A stretch of 64,000 nucleotides of DNA from contig JANQPP010000121.1 of assembly GCA_028289405.1 (NCBI GenBank), forward strand, positions 26,185 to 90,184, given 5' to 3'. How positions within the stretch are numbered: position 1 is the stretch's first letter; each line of letters opens with the position of its first letter. A program made the translations under genes and the position numbers. The notes beneath the pieces were generated by a model that was not told the origin of the DNA, made no database searches, and saw only the letters and a list, made by a program, of their open reading frames with translations. The stretch is from Pirellulales bacterium. GTDB taxonomy: Bacteria > Planctomycetota > Planctomycetia > Pirellulales > JANQPP01. This document shows, in pieces, positions 34,723-44,268 of the stretch.

Positions 34723-37700
34723 ATGGGAACAGCACAGGCATCTCCCCGGCACCAAGCTGGCCACGCAGACGCCGCGAGCGGCGTCGAATACAAACTCGAC
34801 ACGACGCGACGCGCGATGCAGGATTTTTTCCTCGTGCGCGGCGTGTTGTCTGGCCTACTGGCTGGCGCGATCGCCCTCACGCTCATGGGATTGTTGGATT
34901 TCTATTGGCCACTAGCCGGGGGAGTCCGCGCCGCACTATTCGTGGGTGTTCTGGGACTCGTGGCCGCGATGGCCGTGCGTCTCATTTGGCGGCTACGGCA
35001 GTGGAATGCGGACCAAGCCGCGCGGGCCGTGGAGGAAACATTTCCCGATCTAGGGCAACGGGTACGGACTTCCCGCGAATATGCCCACCCTGATTCACAT
35101 ACGGCGTTGGCGTCGAGCGAAATGGTCGGAGCCCTCTTCCAGGACACCGTGCAAAAGGTTCAGGGAAAGGACTTCACGCGGGTCGTGCGCTGGCCACGAA
35201 TCATCCCCTGGGGCACGGCCCTGGGGCTCCTGGTGGCCACGGTGTTGGCATTGCTGCTGGCTGTACCGGAAGGGTGGATCACTTTGGGCCGCGTGCTGCT
35301 CTTGCCGGTGCATTACACGAATATTGAATGGCGGTCCGAGGGAGAACCGCTGCCCCGAGGATCGGATGTCGTGCTGACCGCTGAGGTTCAGGGGCGTCCG
35401 CTCAAGAATGTTGAGCTTTGGTATCGGCCGCTGGAGAGCCAAGAGGAGTGGCAGAAGCGCCCCATGCTGCCGCCTGGGCAAAGCGATGATGCCGAGTCCG
35501 CGTCCTTGGTAGGGAAAATCGAGACCACACTAGAAGACTGCCAAGCATCCCTGGAATACAAATTGGTCGGCGGTCCACAAGAGTTGGCCCCACGGCAGCT
35601 CGTGATTTTGCAGCCTTTGGAGTTGGTGAGTTCCGAGGCCACGGTCACTCCACCGTCTTATACAAAACAGCCGCCGGAGACGATGGAAGGACAAGCGGTC
35701 ACCGCTTGGGAAGGTTCGCATATCACATGGGAATGGACGCTCAGTCGCCCTCCCGCGACGGCGCGATTTCAATCGCCAGGCACCACGCCCGAACAAGAAA
35801 ACGCGGCAGACCCTAACGCGCCAGAAATCCAGATCGACGGCGAAAAATTGCGGATCGATTGGTTCGCGGCCAAAGAGACGCAGCAGTTTGAACTCGTGGC
35901 GGAAGCCGAAGATGGCATGTCCTGGCATTCCTTGCCGTTTCAATTGGAAGTCCGCCCGGATGAAAAGCCTCGCATCCGCTTCTTGGGGCTCCCCGAGCAG
36001 ATCGAGGCCACGCCCACTACGGAAATCCGGCTCTCCTTGGAAGCGAAAGACGACTTCGGACTTTCGAAATTGGGGATCGCCTATCGTGTGGATGATGGAC
36101 CGGAGAAGGTTTTGTGGGAAGCGGACTGCCGTGAGTCGCCGCCGGCGGTGGCGCATGTCCCTCTGCTGCTTTTGGAGGAGCACGCGCTGAGCATGGACAG
36201 CGCGGTGACCTACCACGCTTATGCAGTGGACCAGCGTGACGAACCACGGACCACGAAAACCGATCTGCGTTATATCGACATTCGGCCCTACAAACGGGAA
36301 TACCAGTTCGCCGAGAGTGGAGGCGGAGGTGGCGGTTCCGGAGGAAGCTCGCTCACGCTGGAAGAACTCATCGCCAGGCAGCGGCACAATCTGAACCGGA
36401 CGTTTGCTTTTTCCGAAGATCCCCAAGTGCCCGCGAGGTTGATGGAACGGCTCGCGCGGCATCAACGGGAGATCATGGAGGCGACGCGGGAATTCACTTC
36501 CGGCTGGGAACGCCAATTCGGCTCCGTCCCTTCGCTGCACGAGGCGGCGACCGCCATGGAAGAGGCGGCCATTTCCCTGGAAGGGCAAGACTTGCCCGGC
36601 AGTTTGCCTCCCGAACGGGCTGCCATCGCCGGACTCATCCGGGCCCGCCGCAATATGCGGAAACTCTTGAGCCAAGGGGGGGGCGGCAGTCTGGCCCAAG
36701 CCCAAAGTTACGATGCAGAAATGAGGCAAAACTTGCGACCGCTCAGCCAAGATGCTCCCGGTCCGGAAGCTGCGGCGACCGAGCTGGCCAGGGATATGAA
36801 CAAGCTCGCACAGCAACAGCGGGAATGGTCCCAACAGGTTTCCCCGCCTGGGGGAGGCGGGCCGCAAATCGAAGGCCAACCCGGCATTTCACAGCCAGCT
36901 TCTTCGGGCATGCAACAACAGAGGTCTCAGCAGCAAGCGGCCAGCCAAACCGCTGACGAATTGCGCGAGCGACTGGCGGAGAGTGAATTCGGTAGCCAGG
37001 CCAGTGATAAGGAAATGGAGCAGGCGGCGAACGAACTCGGCCAAAGCCTGGAAGCACTCCAGCAACAAGAGGCGGAACGCGCAGCGCAGGAAGCCCAAGA
37101 CGCGGCGGAACGTCTCGCCCGCATGGCCGAGCACTTGCAAGGGCTGCATGGCACCGATTTCTCCAGCCGATTGCAAGCGGCCCAAAGCGAAGCCGAGCGT
37201 CTGGCCACTGAGCAAGACGAGCTGGAAGCAAGCCTGGAAAGCTCACCGACGGACGACCTGCAAACCCTCGCGGAAAAGCAAACCGAACTGGCCCGGCAAG
37301 CTGAACTGCTCGCGGAGCGATTGCAACGTTTGCGGGAAGATTCCGTCACTGAGGAAGGCCATCTTTTCGACGCGCTGACCTCGTTGGATCCGGCCAATGC
37401 ACTAGGAAACGTCGTCCAGGCGATGCAATCAGCCAGTGGGGCGCTGCAATCCGGCGATGAAGTCCGCGCGACCGAAGTCATGCGCCGGGCGACCGAGAGT
37501 CTGGAACGACTGGCTGAAGCCCTCAGTGAATTGCGGCGGGATCAGATGCAGCCTCGTCTGGAGGAATTGCTCGCCGCCGAGGAACTGGCCGCGCGGCTGC
37601 TCGAACAGGCTGGCGGAGACGCCGCCGCCCAATCTCAAGCGCGAGCGGGGCGTCCCCAGTTGGACCGCATGCTAGATGCGTTGGGCATGGGCTCATCGCC

Positions 37701-37989
37701 AATGGGGAACCCACAAGAATCGCCGCTCGCGGAGAGCAATACGGCCACTCCATCCTCTTCCCAGTCAGGTAGTTCCACAGGTGAAGCGGGACTGCCTGGA
37801 CTCGAACCGGGGTTTCACCATCCCCAGTGGAACTCGGTCGATGAGCTGCGGCAGGTTGTGAGCAGCTTGCAACAGGAAATCCAAAAAGTGACGCTGTTGA
37901 GGGCCATGTTGGACTCCGATATGCCTATTCCAGCGAACTACCGTCCCTTGGTCGAGGAATATTACCGACGACTTTCAGATGATCTATGA
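34723..37989 (+). CDS. DUF4175-like membrane protein with long coiled coil
   Basis: A 1088-residue protein with GGAG seven bases before the ATG. Membrane segments lie near residues 38-58, 65-83 and 165-188. A large beta-rich extracytoplasmic region (about 190-530) and a Gly-rich linker (GGGGGGSGGSS, about 535) follow. From about 540 to 960 the protein is Gln/Glu/Ala-rich helix with strong heptads (ADELRERLAESEF, LQQQEAERAAQEAQDAAERL), then a low-complexity Ser stretch and a short helical end. This is the DUF4175/planctomycete architecture usually found with MoxR, DUF58 and VWA genes. Here the MoxR set is 32 kb away, while a VWA protein lies downstream after an intervening PEP-CTERM gene. It is probably a membrane scaffold; no enzyme motif was seen. 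Confidence 0.82.
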   Translation: MGTAQASPRHQAGHADAASGVEYKLDTTRRAMQDFFLVRGVLSGLLAGAIALTLMGLLDFYWPLAGGVRAALFVGVLGLVAAMAVRLIWRLRQWNADQAARAVEETFPDLGQRVRTSREYAHPDSHTALASSEMVGALFQDTVQKVQGKDFTRVVRWPRIIPWGTALGLLVATVLALLLAVPEGWITLGRVLLLPVHYTNIEWRSEGEPLPRGSDVVLTAEVQGRPLKNVELWYRPLESQEEWQKRPMLPPGQSDDAESASLVGKIETTLEDCQASLEYKLVGGPQELAPRQLVILQPLELVSSEATVTPPSYTKQPPETMEGQAVTAWEGSHITWEWTLSRPPATARFQSPGTTPEQENAADPNAPEIQIDGEKLRIDWFAAKETQQFELVAEAEDGMSWHSLPFQLEVRPDEKPRIRFLGLPEQIEATPTTEIRLSLEAKDDFGLSKLGIAYRVDDGPEKVLWEADCRESPPAVAHVPLLLLEEHALSMDSAVTYHAYAVDQRDEPRTTKTDLRYIDIRPYKREYQFAESGGGGGGSGGSSLTLEELIARQRHNLNRTFAFSEDPQVPARLMERLARHQREIMEATREFTSGWERQFGSVPSLHEAATAMEEAAISLEGQDLPGSLPPERAAIAGLIRARRNMRKLLSQGGGGSLAQAQSYDAEMRQNLRPLSQDAPGPEAAATELARDMNKLAQQQREWSQQVSPPGGGGPQIEGQPGISQPASSGMQQQRSQQQAASQTADELRERLAESEFGSQASDKEMEQAANELGQSLEALQQQEAERAAQEAQDAAERLARMAEHLQGLHGTDFSSRLQAAQSEAERLATEQDELEASLESSPTDDLQTLAEKQTELARQAELLAERLQRLREDSVTEEGHLFDALTSLDPANALGNVVQAMQSASGALQSGDEVRATEVMRRATESLERLAEALSELRRDQMQPRLEELLAAEELAARLLEQAGGDAAAQSQARAGRPQLDRMLDALGMGSSPMGNPQESPLAESNTATPSSSQSGSSTGEAGLPGLEPGFHHPQWNSVDELRQVVSSLQQEIQKVTLLRAMLDSDMPIPANYRPLVEEYYRRLSDDL

Positions 37990-38288
37990 GCAGAGAGTGA
38001 GGGCCGATCCGTCATATCGAAAATTTCAACGTTGTGTAAATCGACGAATACCTAGACATGTATCCATCCGACCCGAATTGAGAAACATTTACGAAAAAAC
38101 GGAGGGTAGCGTTTCCAGCGTAGAAAGCGGCAATTACACTCGATAGTTAGGAGTTGTGCCTTGCTCAAAAGGATTATTGGTAGCCGCGACATGTTTTAAT
38201 GACGCGCCGTAAGTTGTTGTTTAGCAAGGCAATATGGAAAACGCTTCTTGGCATATACAACATTGATTTCGCAACGATGGGGCAGAAC

Positions 38289-38894
38289 ATGAAAATGGAA
38301 ATCGTGTCCTTCAAACGACTTGGTGCGTTCAGCATCGCCGTCGTGTTTGGTCTTCTGGGTTTGGTACCTTCGTCCGCATTTGCCACGCTCTATATCAACA
38401 ATTACGTGGGGAATTCTGGGTATCGCGAAAATGATAATCAGGACAACGTGGTGAAGGTCATCGAACGGTACAACAAGTACAAAAATCCAGACCTTCCGAC
38501 CGACATCATGCTCTTCAAGAAGACGGACGACCATGCCGATTTCGTCTTCGATCCGGCCAATGGCTTTAAATTCTGGGACCGCAAGGAAGGTGGAAACCAA
38601 ATTACATCCGCGTCGGAATTGCATTCGGTGCACAAGGCATGGTTCACCTATGACGGCCCCATGGATTTGCTTTATTACTCCGTGAAGGCTGGCAAGAAGT
38701 TTAGCCTCTTCAAATTCGTGGATGGCGTTCGCAACTTGCTGGCAGTCAAATGGAATTATAAATGCAAGGACATTTCTCATGTCTCGTTCTGGAAGGATCC
38801 GGGCAACCCGGTGCCGGAGCCCGCGTCGCTGTTGGTGTGGGGTCTGATCGGCTTGGTCGCCGTGGGTATGGGACGTCGTTTCCGCCGGCGATAG
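38289..38894 (+). CDS. PEP-CTERM sorting-domain protein
   Basis: About 201 residues. A signal peptide (LGAFSIAVVFGLLGLVPSSAFA) precedes a 150-residue extracellular domain without recognised homology. The C-terminus is a complete PEP-CTERM tripartite signal: VPEPAS, a hydrophobic helix (LLVWGLIGLVAVGMG) and RRFRRR. Such proteins are cut and handled by an exosortase and usually end in the extracellular polysaccharide; no exosortase gene lies in this window. The start among ATGs at 38277, 38289 and 38295 is uncertain. Base composition is clearly more AT-rich than its neighbours, and it has its own terminator, which suggests later insertion between the coiled-coil and VWA genes. Confidence 0.88.
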   Translation: MKMEIVSFKRLGAFSIAVVFGLLGLVPSSAFATLYINNYVGNSGYRENDNQDNVVKVIERYNKYKNPDLPTDIMLFKKTDDHADFVFDPANGFKFWDRKEGGNQITSASELHSVHKAWFTYDGPMDLLYYSVKAGKKFSLFKFVDGVRNLLAVKWNYKCKDISHVSFWKDPGNPVPEPASLLVWGLIGLVAVGMGRRFRRR

Positions 38895-38928
38895 TACAAA
38901 CCCCGATTTCAAATTGAATTGTTTCCTT

Positions 38929-38958
38929 AAAAGGCCGCACGAAACCGCGCGGTCTTTT
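38929..38958 (+). terminator. Rho-independent terminator after the PEP-CTERM gene
   Basis: A 10-bp perfect stem (one G-T pair), AAAAGGCCGC (38929-38938) with GCGGTCTTTT (38949-38958), has a 10-base loop and a T-rich tail. It begins 35 bp after the stop codon. Because the stem is flanked by A- and T-runs it could work in both directions. Confidence 0.8.
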
Positions 38959-39043
38959 GCTTTTATGTTTGGACTTCTCATAATATGCCTCCGGCAGCGA
39001 ATAAGTTACGGTCAGTCAGTTCACGGTCGGAGAAAGTTCGCGT

Positions 39044-41317
39044 ATGGCCTGGGATCCTCCCTTTTCGTCGGCGGTCATTTACTGTGCTGCTGGCGCGGCG
39101 GTAGCCGTCTTGCTCCTGGCCTGGAGATGGGCGCTACAGCCCAGTGGGCGAGGACTCAAGTTTTTTGTCCCGCGATTGATGTCCTGGGGGCTCGCCGGGG
39201 TCATTCTGGCCAATCCGGTAACCGAACAATCCCGTGAGCTTCCGCCCCAACCGGCGCGTGTCACCGCGTTGGTCGATTGCTCGCGGAGCATGGGTCTCGA
39301 CCATCCGGAGACGCGACTAGAATCCGCGCGGAACGCGCTCCATATCAACGAAAGCCTGCTCGATCCGGCACACGGCGCCGACCTGCAATTGTTCACCTTT
39401 GGCGAACAGCTTTCCTCCGCCACGACCGTGGCCCAAATGCGCGCTCATGAGGAAGCCTCCCAACTGGCCATGGCGCTGGAACGGCTGCCCTCGCTCTATC
39501 CTCGGGAACTTCCCCGGGCCGTCGTGGTATTTTCGGATGGCACTCTGCCCGAGGCTTCCCGGCTCTCGCGCATCGCCAGCGATTACAGCCGCCTGGAAGT
39601 GCCGATCCACGTATTTCCACTAGGAAGCCAGGCAATCCGAGGCGATGTAGCGATCGAAGACTTCGTGATTCCCGCGAAGGTCACGCCCGGCGATCGCGTG
39701 CCCGTGCGGGCCACGATCCGGACACGGGGATACTCCGGCGAGCGAGCGGTGCTCCGTGTGAAGTCTCGTGACTACCCGCAGCGGGAGCCGCTGGCGACGC
39801 TGCCCTTGACTCTCGAGGAAGGCTCCCGCCCTTATGAAGTTGTGGTGGAAGCGGATGCCAACGCTGGCGGGCTGCTGTTGGAAGTCTCGCCGCTGCCCAA
39901 TGAAGCGATCGAGGGGAATAATCGCGTTCCGTTCGAACTGCTCGCGCCGCCGCGAAAAATCCGCGTGCTTTATATGGAAGGGACGCAGGGGTCTGAATAC
40001 CGCTACATCCAGGACGCACTTCATGAAGACCCGCACATGGAATGCCTTTCCATGGTGGTCAATTCCCAGTACGCGCGGCGGCCACGCCTCCAGCGAGTGG
40101 GCGATCCCTATCGCGGATTTCCGGAAACACGCGAAGATCTGTTTGAATTTGATGTCGTCATCTGCAGCGATATCTCCCAAGGGGCGTTCACTCGCGAGCA
40201 ACTGGAATGGACCCGAGAATTGGTCGCGGACCGGGGAGGCGGGTTTGCCATGGTGGGCGGGCACACCAGCTTTGGAGCGGGCCGTTGGGATCAAACCGCG
40301 TGGGACCAAATCATCCCGATCGACATTCGCGGCGGACGCATTGGGCAAGGTTACGTCAACCAGACTTTTTCCGTGGAAATCCCCGCGAAAGCTCGCCGGC
40401 ATCCCATTTGGCGGATCGTGGACGATCCTCGGCGAAATGGACAGATCCTCGACCAGATGCCCCCCTTTCACGGCACGAATCTCGCCGAACGCGTCAAGCC
40501 GGGAGCAACCCTGCTGGGCGTTTCTGCCCAGTCTTTGGCGGTGGCGGGAATCACGCCAATCTTCGCATGCGAAAGCTATGGAAGAGGACGGACCTTCGCC
40601 ATGCTCCCCGACTCCACGATCGCTTGGGGAACCGATTTCGAGCGCCGCTGGGGGGAAGGCGATAATCGTTACTTCCGCAAATTTTGGCGGAACGTAGTCC
40701 ACTGGCTGGCTAGGAACTCCACCGGTGGCGGCGAGAGGATTCATGTCCACACGAACAAGCAAATCTACCGTCCGGACGAGGCGATCCAACTCGCGGTCGA
40801 GATCGACAACGACCAAATGCAGCGGACCACGGACTACCGCGTGGAAGTGGAACTCCCCGCCGGTCCCGCGCAGGTCCCTCCGGCGGCCCGCCTAGCCCCA
40901 TCGGAAGCGGAGATGGAGTACCGTGGACGAATTCCGGCTTATGTACCTACTACGGGCAACGAAGGTGAGGCCTCCACGCTGGCCTCGCTGCCGCTGGAGA
41001 TTGTCGCATACGAAGGCTCGCGTGAAGCGGCCCGGCGAACGGCCATCGTGCAGATCCTCCATGACTCACGGGAGTTGCAAGACCCGCTGCCCCGGCCCGA
41101 GGTCTTGCAGAAAATCGCCCAGGAATCGGGAGGGCAAATCTTGACGCATCCCGCGGATCTGGCGGACTTGCTCAACGCTCTGCCCACCTCTCCCGGGGAA
41201 CGTGTCGTGCACCGCTCGCCACGCTGGGACACGCCTTGGCTGTGGGGCGCGATCATGGGGCTATTCGCCATCGAATGGGCGTTGCGGCGCCGCTATGCCG
41301 CCGGCGGTCCTCGTTGA
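39044..41317 (+). CDS. Membrane protein with VWA domain and class I amidotransferase-like domain
   Basis: A 757-residue protein. Two hydrophobic helices at the N-terminus (about 9-27 and 43-57) precede a von Willebrand A domain (about 73-205) with metal site DCSRS (78-82). Residues about 305-445 form a glutamine-amidotransferase-like flavodoxin fold (VLYMEGTQGSEYRYIQ, VVICSDISQGAF, GFAMVGGHTSFGAG). The last helix (WLWGAIMGLFAIEWAL) anchors the end in the membrane. This layout is common in planctomycetes beside DUF4175-like and MoxR genes. The amidotransferase-like part lacks a visible catalytic Cys nucleophile elbow and is probably structural. It is part of the same envelope machinery as the coiled-coil protein upstream, by inference. 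Confidence 0.87.
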   Translation: MAWDPPFSSAVIYCAAGAAVAVLLLAWRWALQPSGRGLKFFVPRLMSWGLAGVILANPVTEQSRELPPQPARVTALVDCSRSMGLDHPETRLESARNALHINESLLDPAHGADLQLFTFGEQLSSATTVAQMRAHEEASQLAMALERLPSLYPRELPRAVVVFSDGTLPEASRLSRIASDYSRLEVPIHVFPLGSQAIRGDVAIEDFVIPAKVTPGDRVPVRATIRTRGYSGERAVLRVKSRDYPQREPLATLPLTLEEGSRPYEVVVEADANAGGLLLEVSPLPNEAIEGNNRVPFELLAPPRKIRVLYMEGTQGSEYRYIQDALHEDPHMECLSMVVNSQYARRPRLQRVGDPYRGFPETREDLFEFDVVICSDISQGAFTREQLEWTRELVADRGGGFAMVGGHTSFGAGRWDQTAWDQIIPIDIRGGRIGQGYVNQTFSVEIPAKARRHPIWRIVDDPRRNGQILDQMPPFHGTNLAERVKPGATLLGVSAQSLAVAGITPIFACESYGRGRTFAMLPDSTIAWGTDFERRWGEGDNRYFRKFWRNVVHWLARNSTGGGERIHVHTNKQIYRPDEAIQLAVEIDNDQMQRTTDYRVEVELPAGPAQVPPAARLAPSEAEMEYRGRIPAYVPTTGNEGEASTLASLPLEIVAYEGSREAARRTAIVQILHDSRELQDPLPRPEVLQKIAQESGGQILTHPADLADLLNALPTSPGERVVHRSPRWDTPWLWGAIMGLFAIEWALRRRYAAGGPR

Positions 41318-41405
41318 CTCTTCGCCACCGTTCACGCAGGATCAAGCCGGAAATGATGAAGCGGCGGACTGTGCCTCGGCTTTGGAACGCTTCACGAGGT
41401 ATCCT

Positions 41406-41421
41406 GGAATAAATTTATCCC
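41406..41421. promoter_or_regulatory. Palindrome upstream of the histidine kinase gene
   Basis: The 16-bp element GGAATAAATTTATCCC has a perfect 10-bp core (ATAAATTTAT) and GG/CC ends with one mismatched pair. It lies 34 bp before the kinase start and is strikingly AT-rich for this region. It could be an operator or part of the promoter. Confidence 0.35.
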
Positions 41422-41455
41422 GAGGACGCTTCGTGCGGGAATTCCAATAGGTCCG

Positions 41456-43237
41456 ATGAACCTTATGAATTCGACGGCGAATCAAGCCATGGCAGACGGT
41501 CCGCGCCCCAAGGCGGTGATGCGGCGATTCTTGTGGACGGCGACTCCCTTGGTGGTGCTGCTGTCGGTGAGCTTGGCGTGGATCTATTTCCAGGATGTGC
41601 GCCATCGCCAAGCGCTCTTCGCGGGCGAAGCGGCCTCGCTCGTGGCTTTGCAACACGAGTTCCTGACGGAGGAATTTCGGTCCGTCCAATCGGACTTGCG
41701 GTACTTGGTCTGCCAAGCCGACTTGCGACGTTTTTTTTCTGGCGACAGCGCGGCGCGCGAATCGCTGGAAAATGAATACGCCGCCTACGCGGCGGCCAAA
41801 GGTGTCTACGACCAGATTCGCCTTCTCGATAATTCCGGCCAAGAGGTCATTCGCGTCAACCATCACGGAGGAGTCTCGGAAATCGTGCCGACCGACCAGT
41901 TGCAAGCCAAAGCCGACCGCTACTACTATCAACACGCCTTGCAGCTCGGACCGGATGAGATCTATGTCTCACCGTTCGATCTCAACGTGGAACATGGAAA
42001 GATTCAGCAGCCCCACAAGCCGGTCATCCGCTTCCTCATGACGGTTTTCGACAGCGATGGCCAAAGGCGTGGGCTACTCGCATTCAACTACCTGGGCGCG
42101 CATTTGCTGGCGAAAATGAAAGAGATCGCGAGCGGGTTCCACGGCGAAATCATGCTCGTCAACCAAGCGGGTGAGTTTCTCATGGCTCCGAATCCGGCGG
42201 AAGAATGGGGTTGGCTACTGTCACATAAGCAGAATTTCCGCGCGAAGTTTCCCAAAGCCTGGCACAGAGGTCGGAGAACCACTCGAAGCCAAATCGAGGC
42301 CGGAGGAGACTTATTTACATTTCAATTCGCGTCAACATCCACACAAAATATGACTTCGGAGGAGCTGGACTCGCAGTTGTCCGAAAACACGATGTGGATC
42401 ATCTCCCAAATCCCGGCCCATGTGATGACCCAAGCATCGCGGGAACTCATGGGAAAGCTGCTTGGCATTCACGCCGTTACCGCGCTAGTGATCGTGATGC
42501 TTTCCTTTGTTTGGGCGCGTTCGCGGGCCATGCATGACCTGCATGAACAACAAATTGCCGCGTCGGAGGGCCGTCTGCGTGAACTCTCCAAACGCCTTCT
42601 CGCCGCGCAAGAAGACGAGCGACGCAAATTGTCGCGTGAATTGCATGACGAATTGGGGCAGCAGGTCACGGCGATCTCCTTGAATTTGCAGATGGCCCGT
42701 AAAGCACTGGTGTCATCGAAACCAGCGGCTTCCCTCCAACACGCGGCCGATGAAACGCAGTCCCTTCTGCGGACCCTACATGAAATCGCTTCGCGGCTCC
42801 GTCCCAGTGTGTTGGATGACTTGGGATTGCGGGACGCCGTAACGAGTCATATCGCTGAGTATGAGAGACGCACCGGGATGGAAGTGAAATGTGACCTCGA
42901 GTTTCATGAGGACCGAATCCCGAACGTCGTGGGCGAGAATATCTATCGAATTCTGCAAGAAGCTTTAGCGAACGCTGCCCAACATTCCGAGGTGAAGAAA
43001 GTTGCCGTGCGTTTGGTGACTTCCACGAACGAAATCAAGTTGAAAGTGGAAGACCAAGGGCGTGGATTTCGCTTGGCCGAAGCGGAGGATTCACCTCGGC
43101 TGGGGCTCCTTGGCATCCGCGAACGGGTGGAACTTTTGGGAGGAACGTTCCAATTACGCTCCAGTCCGGGCCAAGGCGTCTGCCTGAAGGTCCGCGTACC
43201 GATTCAGCGAAATGATGGTGCAATGGCCAACTCTTGA
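41456..43237 (+). CDS. NarL-type sensor histidine kinase with extracytoplasmic sensor domain
   Basis: A 593-residue membrane kinase. The first transmembrane helix (about 23-45) and the second (about 335-357) enclose a 290-residue periplasmic sensor with features of double Cache domains. The HisKA_3 dimerisation domain follows, with LAAQEDERRKLSRELHDELGQQ and phosphoacceptor His397. The ATPase domain has an N-box (ILQEALANAAQHS), DQGRGF and LGLLGIRERVELLGG. It should phosphorylate the response regulator encoded 128 bp downstream. An earlier second ATG (MADGPRPK at residue 12) is possible. The ligand is unknown. Confidence 0.94.
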   Translation: MNLMNSTANQAMADGPRPKAVMRRFLWTATPLVVLLSVSLAWIYFQDVRHRQALFAGEAASLVALQHEFLTEEFRSVQSDLRYLVCQADLRRFFSGDSAARESLENEYAAYAAAKGVYDQIRLLDNSGQEVIRVNHHGGVSEIVPTDQLQAKADRYYYQHALQLGPDEIYVSPFDLNVEHGKIQQPHKPVIRFLMTVFDSDGQRRGLLAFNYLGAHLLAKMKEIASGFHGEIMLVNQAGEFLMAPNPAEEWGWLLSHKQNFRAKFPKAWHRGRRTTRSQIEAGGDLFTFQFASTSTQNMTSEELDSQLSENTMWIISQIPAHVMTQASRELMGKLLGIHAVTALVIVMLSFVWARSRAMHDLHEQQIAASEGRLRELSKRLLAAQEDERRKLSRELHDELGQQVTAISLNLQMARKALVSSKPAASLQHAADETQSLLRTLHEIASRLRPSVLDDLGLRDAVTSHIAEYERRTGMEVKCDLEFHEDRIPNVVGENIYRILQEALANAAQHSEVKKVAVRLVTSTNEIKLKVEDQGRGFRLAEAEDSPRLGLLGIRERVELLGGTFQLRSSPGQGVCLKVRVPIQRNDGAMANS

Positions 43238-43267
43238 ACAACTTGAACAATTCGCTCAGACAATGAG

Positions 43268-43310
43268 AGACTGGGCGCGCGGGTGATGGGCTGATTTCAA
43301 TTCCCAGTCT
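43268..43310. repeat. Inverted repeat between kinase and regulator genes
   Basis: AGACTGGG (43268-43275) and CCCAGTCT (43303-43310) form a perfect 8-bp inverted repeat with a 27-base loop, in the 128-bp gap. No T-run follows, so it is not an intrinsic terminator. It may be an RNA structure or a protein site. Confidence 0.4.
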
Positions 43311-43365
43311 GATTTCCGAAAATATTCGTACTTCGTATTCACATCGCGAGAGCCGAGTATTCATC

Positions 43366-44022
43366 ATGTCCCAGCCTACCCGGAGGCCCATTCGAGTCGT
43401 CCTCGCGGATGATCACGCGATGGTCCGCGAGGCGTTAGCCCGGGTCTTGGAGCAAAGCGGCGATATCCACGTCACGGCCCAAGCGGAAGATGGATTCCTC
43501 GCGCTGGAAGCTGTAAGCACAACGCAGCCTGATGCCGTCGTGCTGGACTACACCATGCCCAAGCAGGATGTGGGCCAAACCATCGAGAGGTTGTTGCGGC
43601 TGAATCCGGCGTTGAAAATCTTGATCCTCACGGTGCATGAGAACATTCACTACGCGGTGCGCGTATTGGAAGCGGGCGCTCATGGCTACCTGGTGAAATC
43701 GGCGGCGGTGGATGAACTGGTGGAGGCTATCCACGCGGTTTGCCGGGGGGACATTTATCTTTCCTCTCAGGTCTCTCAAGAAGTGTTGCGGCATTTGAGG
43801 CGTCCGCGCCGGCAGCGCGTCGGGCTGGACGCGCTTTCCCAACGCGAATTTGATTTCCTGCGTCTTTACGGGTCGGGCAAAACTCTTCAGCAGTGTGCTC
43901 AAGACATGAATGTCACCACGAGCACGGCTTCGACTTACCGGGCCCGAATTCTGGAGAAGTTGAATCTGGAGAACTCCGCCGAACTGCTGCGATTTGCCCT
44001 CGAGCAGAGAATCGTCGGCTAG
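43366..44022 (+). CDS. NarL/FixJ-family response regulator
   Basis: A 218-residue two-domain regulator. The receiver (about 10-125) has acidic pair Asp15-Asp16, phosphoacceptor Asp61 (VVLDYTMP), Thr in ILTVHEN and Lys in YLVKSA. The C-terminal LuxR-type helix-turn-helix (about 152-215) reads LSQREFDFLRLYGSGKTLQQCA and TASTYRARILEKLNL. It is the cognate partner of the upstream kinase. Targets are unknown; the nearest candidates are the DoxX/dihaem cytochrome pair immediately downstream on the same strand. Confidence 0.95.
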   Translation: MSQPTRRPIRVVLADDHAMVREALARVLEQSGDIHVTAQAEDGFLALEAVSTTQPDAVVLDYTMPKQDVGQTIERLLRLNPALKILILTVHENIHYAVRVLEAGAHGYLVKSAAVDELVEAIHAVCRGDIYLSSQVSQEVLRHLRRPRRQRVGLDALSQREFDFLRLYGSGKTLQQCAQDMNVTTSTASTYRARILEKLNLENSAELLRFALEQRIVG

Positions 44023-44268
44023 CGCGCATTGAAGAACTTCCCCAAGCCCGCCAGTTAGCAGATGGAATTTGTCGGAATCTGGCTACAAAAACTTCCCTCC
44101 CGCGCTGACAGATTTCTTGTTTTTTGGCAAGCAAGATAGGTCGTGGGGAGACGGTAGGCTCTGCAACCAGGACATTCGGCTCGATTGCGCTGTCGAATCC
44201 TTCCCCGTCAGAGCGTGTTGCCGTTTCATGAGAGACAACACACTTGTACGTACGTCGATATCGCGCCC

